Assembly (NCBI GenBank): GCA_016808115.1 | Contig: JAEQBH010000663.1 | Span: 860,076-924,075, forward strand | Direction: 5' to 3' | Length of the DNA: 64,000 nt | From: Tetrastigma voinierianum | Taxonomy: Eukaryota > Streptophyta > Magnoliopsida > Vitales > Vitaceae | Part shown: piece after piece, positions 61,050 to 64,000 of the stretch | How positions within the stretch are numbered: the first letter of the stretch is position 1 | Layout: each line of letters begins with the position of its first letter | Translations under genes and position numbers: made by a program | Notes under the pieces: generated by a model | The model's database searches: none | The model's input: only the letters and a program-made list of their open reading frames with translations | What the model was told of the DNA's origin: nothing

Positions 61050-62240
61050 AAAATGATTAAAATCAAGCGAGTGTGGATTGCCTTCCCACCATTTGCTCCC
61101 ATTTTAGTCTCTAATTTGGACTTTCGATGCCATTGTTCTATTTCTTCAATTTTCTCCCATTGAACAAAAGTTTATCTTCCAGTTACTTTTCCACAATGTA
61201 ATGCTTTAATCTCGACCATTAACTTTGAAATCCTCTTTGTTTAAATGTCAACGCCCCAAATTGTGTGTGACCTTCTTTGTAAATGGTCCCTCCCATTTAG
61301 ACTTAGGCTCTGGAAAGAGCCTTAATCACGGAGTTGAATAACAAGACACGTCCTCACACTTGAATTCCTTCCTTAAAATTCGTTGATCATGCCATTTTTG
61401 TTTTTGTCGCCCATAGATTACGCGCTGTGAGCGTTCATATTCTTAGATCGTTTCTTGGGTAACATCTTATTGCTGTGACTTTAAAATCGAAATTTAGCTT
61501 CTTGGCGGCCCACATGGCATTGTATTCCGAGTTCAAGAGGGGAGGTGACGCCCAGCACCAAAGACCCAATCGTGCTGGGACATCAGTAGGAGTTTAAAAG
61601 CGATCTGTATGCCGCATTTTCATCATCAAATTTAAAGACCAATTTTCCGGCAGGCTTACGGTCTTTCAATTTTCTTAGTTCTGTTGGAAATTTATTTTTG
61701 CCATTTGTTTGAGGATGATAAGCCAAACTCGTAATGTATTTGATACCATATCTTCTCGTAAGTTTGTCAAACACCTTATTTACCAAAATAGCTTCCTCCA
61801 TCACTAATGATAGTTAAGGTGTCCCAAATCTACTGAGAATATTCTTTGTAAAAGCCCCCCACAAGCTTTGTATTAGCATCATTCCTTGGACATCTTCTTG
61901 CTTCTACCATTTGATACATAATCCACGGCTAGGAGTATGTATATATTTCAAATGGCGGAAAGGACCCATAAATTCATTCCCCATACATGAATTCAATTGT
62001 ACCACGGAGGATACCTTGCGGGGGCATCTCATGCCTTTTTGGCGATATTTCCCATTCTTTGGCATTGATCACACAACTTTACCTTAAAAGCAGTCTTAAA
62101 TCATTATTGATGGAAATCATGGTAAGAAGAAATTTGTAGGTTGTTTTTATCTCACATAAAGTGTCCCTCCATGCCAAGGTGATGCATGACATTCACCAAA
62201 ATCTTGCTTTGCTCCTTCTGGTACACATCTCACTATAATC
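61050..62240 (-). pseudogene. Athila-like integrase
   Basis: Minus strand in order: IRRCVPE and CHASP (zinc finger, ~62,225-62,190), CDQCQRMGNIAKKHEMPPQG (~62,075-62,015), AVDYVS plus a KWVEA-like frame (first Asp, ~61,945) and an ISDGGSYF-like run (second Asp, ~61,815). VFDKLTRRYGIKYITSLAYH then PQTNGK follow (61,775-61,705), and EHKAMWAAKKLNFDF lies near 61,510. A WHDQRILRKEFKCGD-like run, then LLFNSVIKA, precede the tail RLKHYIVE near 61,220-61,210. The C-terminal run is diagnostic of Athila rather than Tat or chromoviruses. The catalytic Glu position after PQTNG reads KNKF in this frame, so it is damaged or misread. Confidence 0.92.
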
Positions 62241-62289
62241 AAATCGGCTCACTCTTTTAAACTGTGTGGGTCATCGGATGTAGTACTCT

Positions 62290-63008
62290 TATCGGTTCTT
62301 GGCTTTTTTTCTCTGTGGTAAATTTGAACTCACAGTGGCATAATTCCTAAGCTAAGTAATTCACAATGTCCCGACCATGCGGGGAGTGAGAGAGTTGAAT
62401 GATATTGAAATAAACTATCATCCCCGGAAAATTTTATACTGTTCTCTTCCCTTCCTCTTATACGATTAGGTTTCTCATTGTATTAAGTGATCGACTATCA
62501 CATTGTCACTTCCACTCTGTCTTTTATTTCTAAATCAAAGTCTGTAGTAGTAATACCATCTGATCAATCTAGGCTTTACTTCTTTCTTTGCCATTAGATA
62601 CTTAATTCTTTGCATGATCGGTCATGTATAACATAGGACCCCAAAATGTATGGCCTGAACTTTTCACGCTGAAGCACTATTGTAGCATCTCACTTTCGAT
62701 GATGAAGTAATTTTCTTGTGCTTCATTAAAGGTTTTGCCTAGCATAGTAGATGTATGAACACTTTTTCATCTTTACATCCCCATCGACTCCTATTTGCAA
62801 AATCAGCATCACATGATTTCAAATTCTACATTCGATCCCAGTTTTATGATGGGAGCTTAAATATATCTCAGATTTGATTTCTTCAAATGCCTTACATGTT
62901 TCATCAAATGGAATTTAGTATCTTTTTCTAGCCGATCTACATAGTGATACAGAAATTTTGAGAGAATCGATAAATCTTCTGTAAAATCCAGCATGTCCTA
63001 AAAACTTC
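62290..63008 (-). pseudogene. Athila-like RNase H
   Basis: RSFLGHAGFYRRFI (63,008-62,965) links RT to RNase H. FDETCKAFEEIKSEI (~62,910), a CDASDFAIGAVL-like run near 62,820, then YIYYA and a TLNEAQENYF-like frame (~62,740-62,700) follow. REKFRPYILGSYVIH (~62,670-62,625) completes the family order. Single-base shifts interrupt most motifs. Confidence 0.88.
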
Positions 63009-63009
63009 T

Positions 63010-64000
63010 GATTATGTGCAGAATGGGTGGCATTAAGTCTCTTATAATTGAAACTTTGCACAGTCTACTTGAAACTTTTCTTTGCAGAGAAATCATGTGC
63101 CTAAACAATTCCTCATATAACCATAAAATGGCATTTTCGATTCAGGCGAGTTGTCTTTGCACCTTTGAGCATCCCAGGTTATGCGAGGCATTGTTCAAAA
63201 GCCCGGATCCATACATTTGTAAAATCATCATGAAGATCCTCCCATAACCTTATGCTAGATCGGGAAAATAGACATCAGCCGCTCTTTAGAGAATTGCCGG
63301 AGCATTACAAACCAAATGGCATTCTCCTAAACAAAAGCCCCAAATGGGCATGTAAAAGTAGTTTTCTCCTGATCTTCAAGAGTGCAATATAATACGATTA
63401 TATCAAAATATCAAATGAAAACAAAATAGGGTGTCACGCCAGCTTTATCCGACCTCCCGATCAATGAAAGCGGGAAAATGATCCTTTAAGTTCACGGTAT
63501 TCAATTTTTAGCCAGATGTTAATACACACCCTCCATCCACATCCCGATTCTTACGTCGATTCATTCTTTTCATTCGATTCACGGGTGAATCCACTTTCTT
63601 GGGAATACCATGAGCTTGCAAGAACTGTCGATATAGCATATATAAAGCACGCATTTAACCATTGGAACTTCTTTTTCTAACAACTTCTTTCATCAGGTTC
63701 CGACCTCCTTTGATGCTCGATAGAAGTTTTGCATTACTCTTAAGCCAATATTTTGATGCCATTATTAACGTGTTATGTGAATGCGGGGGTGATACTGTGC
63801 GATCAGCTAATTAACCGAGCAATCGCTTCCTCGTATCTCCTCGAAATTACCCGACACATTTCGCCCGACGGTCAATCTGACTGATATAATGACTAGTTTT
63901 CTCTTGTCTGGTTCTAAAAACTCATATTTTAAATGAGTGGGCAATTCTTTCAATGTTAGCCCTTAAGCTCGTTTCCTCCACATGAGTTCTTTGTTCTGTT
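63010..64000 (-). pseudogene. Athila-like reverse transcriptase (continues past window edge)
   Basis: KLNTVNLKDHFPAFID (~63,510-63,460) matches YRKLNxATRKDHFPLPFIDQ. ENYFYMPIWGFCLGECHLVC (~63,375-63,310) is a shifted TFTCPFGTFAFRRMPFGLCN region, and NAPAI follows. The catalytic FMDDF motif lies at 63,223-63,236 but lacks one base, throwing it out of frame. Upstream (63,600-64,000) frames are poor. Family role: DNA synthesis from element RNA. Confidence 0.88.

Larger units (their letters stand above)
53691..64000 (-). mobile_element. Athila-lineage Ty3/gypsy element, 3' two-thirds, truncated by window edge
   Basis: On the minus strand from the right edge: RT, RNase H, integrase, then an env-like/PF20167-type ORF, then non-coding DNA with TCGCGA-rich repeats that may belong to the 3' non-coding region or LTR. 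Gag, protease and the 5' LTR would lie beyond 64,000. The lower boundary is set only by the end of the neighbouring minisatellite and is uncertain. Confidence 0.65.

Noticed and set aside
1..64000. tRNA, rRNA or snRNA genes
   Set aside because: No tRNA-like A/B box pair with a plausible cloverleaf and no rRNA or spliceosomal RNA core was noticed by eye. A dedicated scan was not possible.

Overview
The window looks like heterochromatic, repeat-dominated nuclear DNA of a flowering plant, probably a eudicot. It holds a long satellite array, a Mutator-like transposase, plant-type Ty3/gypsy (Tat-like and Athila-like) and Ty1/copia retrotransposons, fragments of a G-type-lectin receptor kinase (RLK) and one fasciclin-like arabinogalactan gene. 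No prokaryotic gene organisation is visible. Nearly every recognisable protein is cut by 1-2 base indels and stops, even inside the most conserved motifs. Some of that is real decay. Some may be residual long-read error, and sequence alone cannot separate the two.

Layout. 1-18,121: about 55 head-to-tail copies of a ~325-330 bp AT-rich satellite that ends abruptly in mid-monomer. 18,122-21,838: unassigned DNA. 21,839-23,986 (minus): a MULE transposase from its N-terminal region through the DDE core to the SWIM zinc finger. 25,960-27,449 (plus): kinase exons of an S-domain receptor-like kinase (copy A). 28,498-29,242 (plus): a full-length fasciclin-like arabinogalactan protein, the best single-copy gene candidate.

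30,050-37,287: a Tat-like gypsy element (LTR, PBS, gag, PR, RT, RNase H, second RNase H, integrase), split within its integrase by a ~2.2 kb LTR-like insert. 37,288-39,832: a second large LTR-like block. 39,833-41,730: the 3' half of a copia element (RT, RNase H, PPT, LTR). 43,151-44,390: exon 1 (lectin, S-locus glycoprotein, PAN) of RLK copy B. Its first intron holds an inverted Tat end and an inverted LTR-like block. 48,574-49,170: the C-terminal kinase exons of copy B. The 3' end of copies A and B and ~0.8 kb of flank are duplicated (27,040-28,215 and 48,755-49,970).

51,200-51,475 (minus): an unidentified coding-like exon. 51,480-53,690 (plus): a Tat LTR, PBS, gag remnant and a ~68 bp minisatellite. 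53,691-64,000 (minus): an Athila-like element running off the right edge (RT, RNase H, integrase, env-like/PF20167-type ORF), with two blocks of TCGCGA-rich repeats in its 3' part.

Nothing here amounts to a new multi-gene system. The most distinctive items are the satellite with its 22-bp internal sub-repeats, the two minisatellite types carried by retroelements, the nested insertions, and the split, duplicated receptor kinase.
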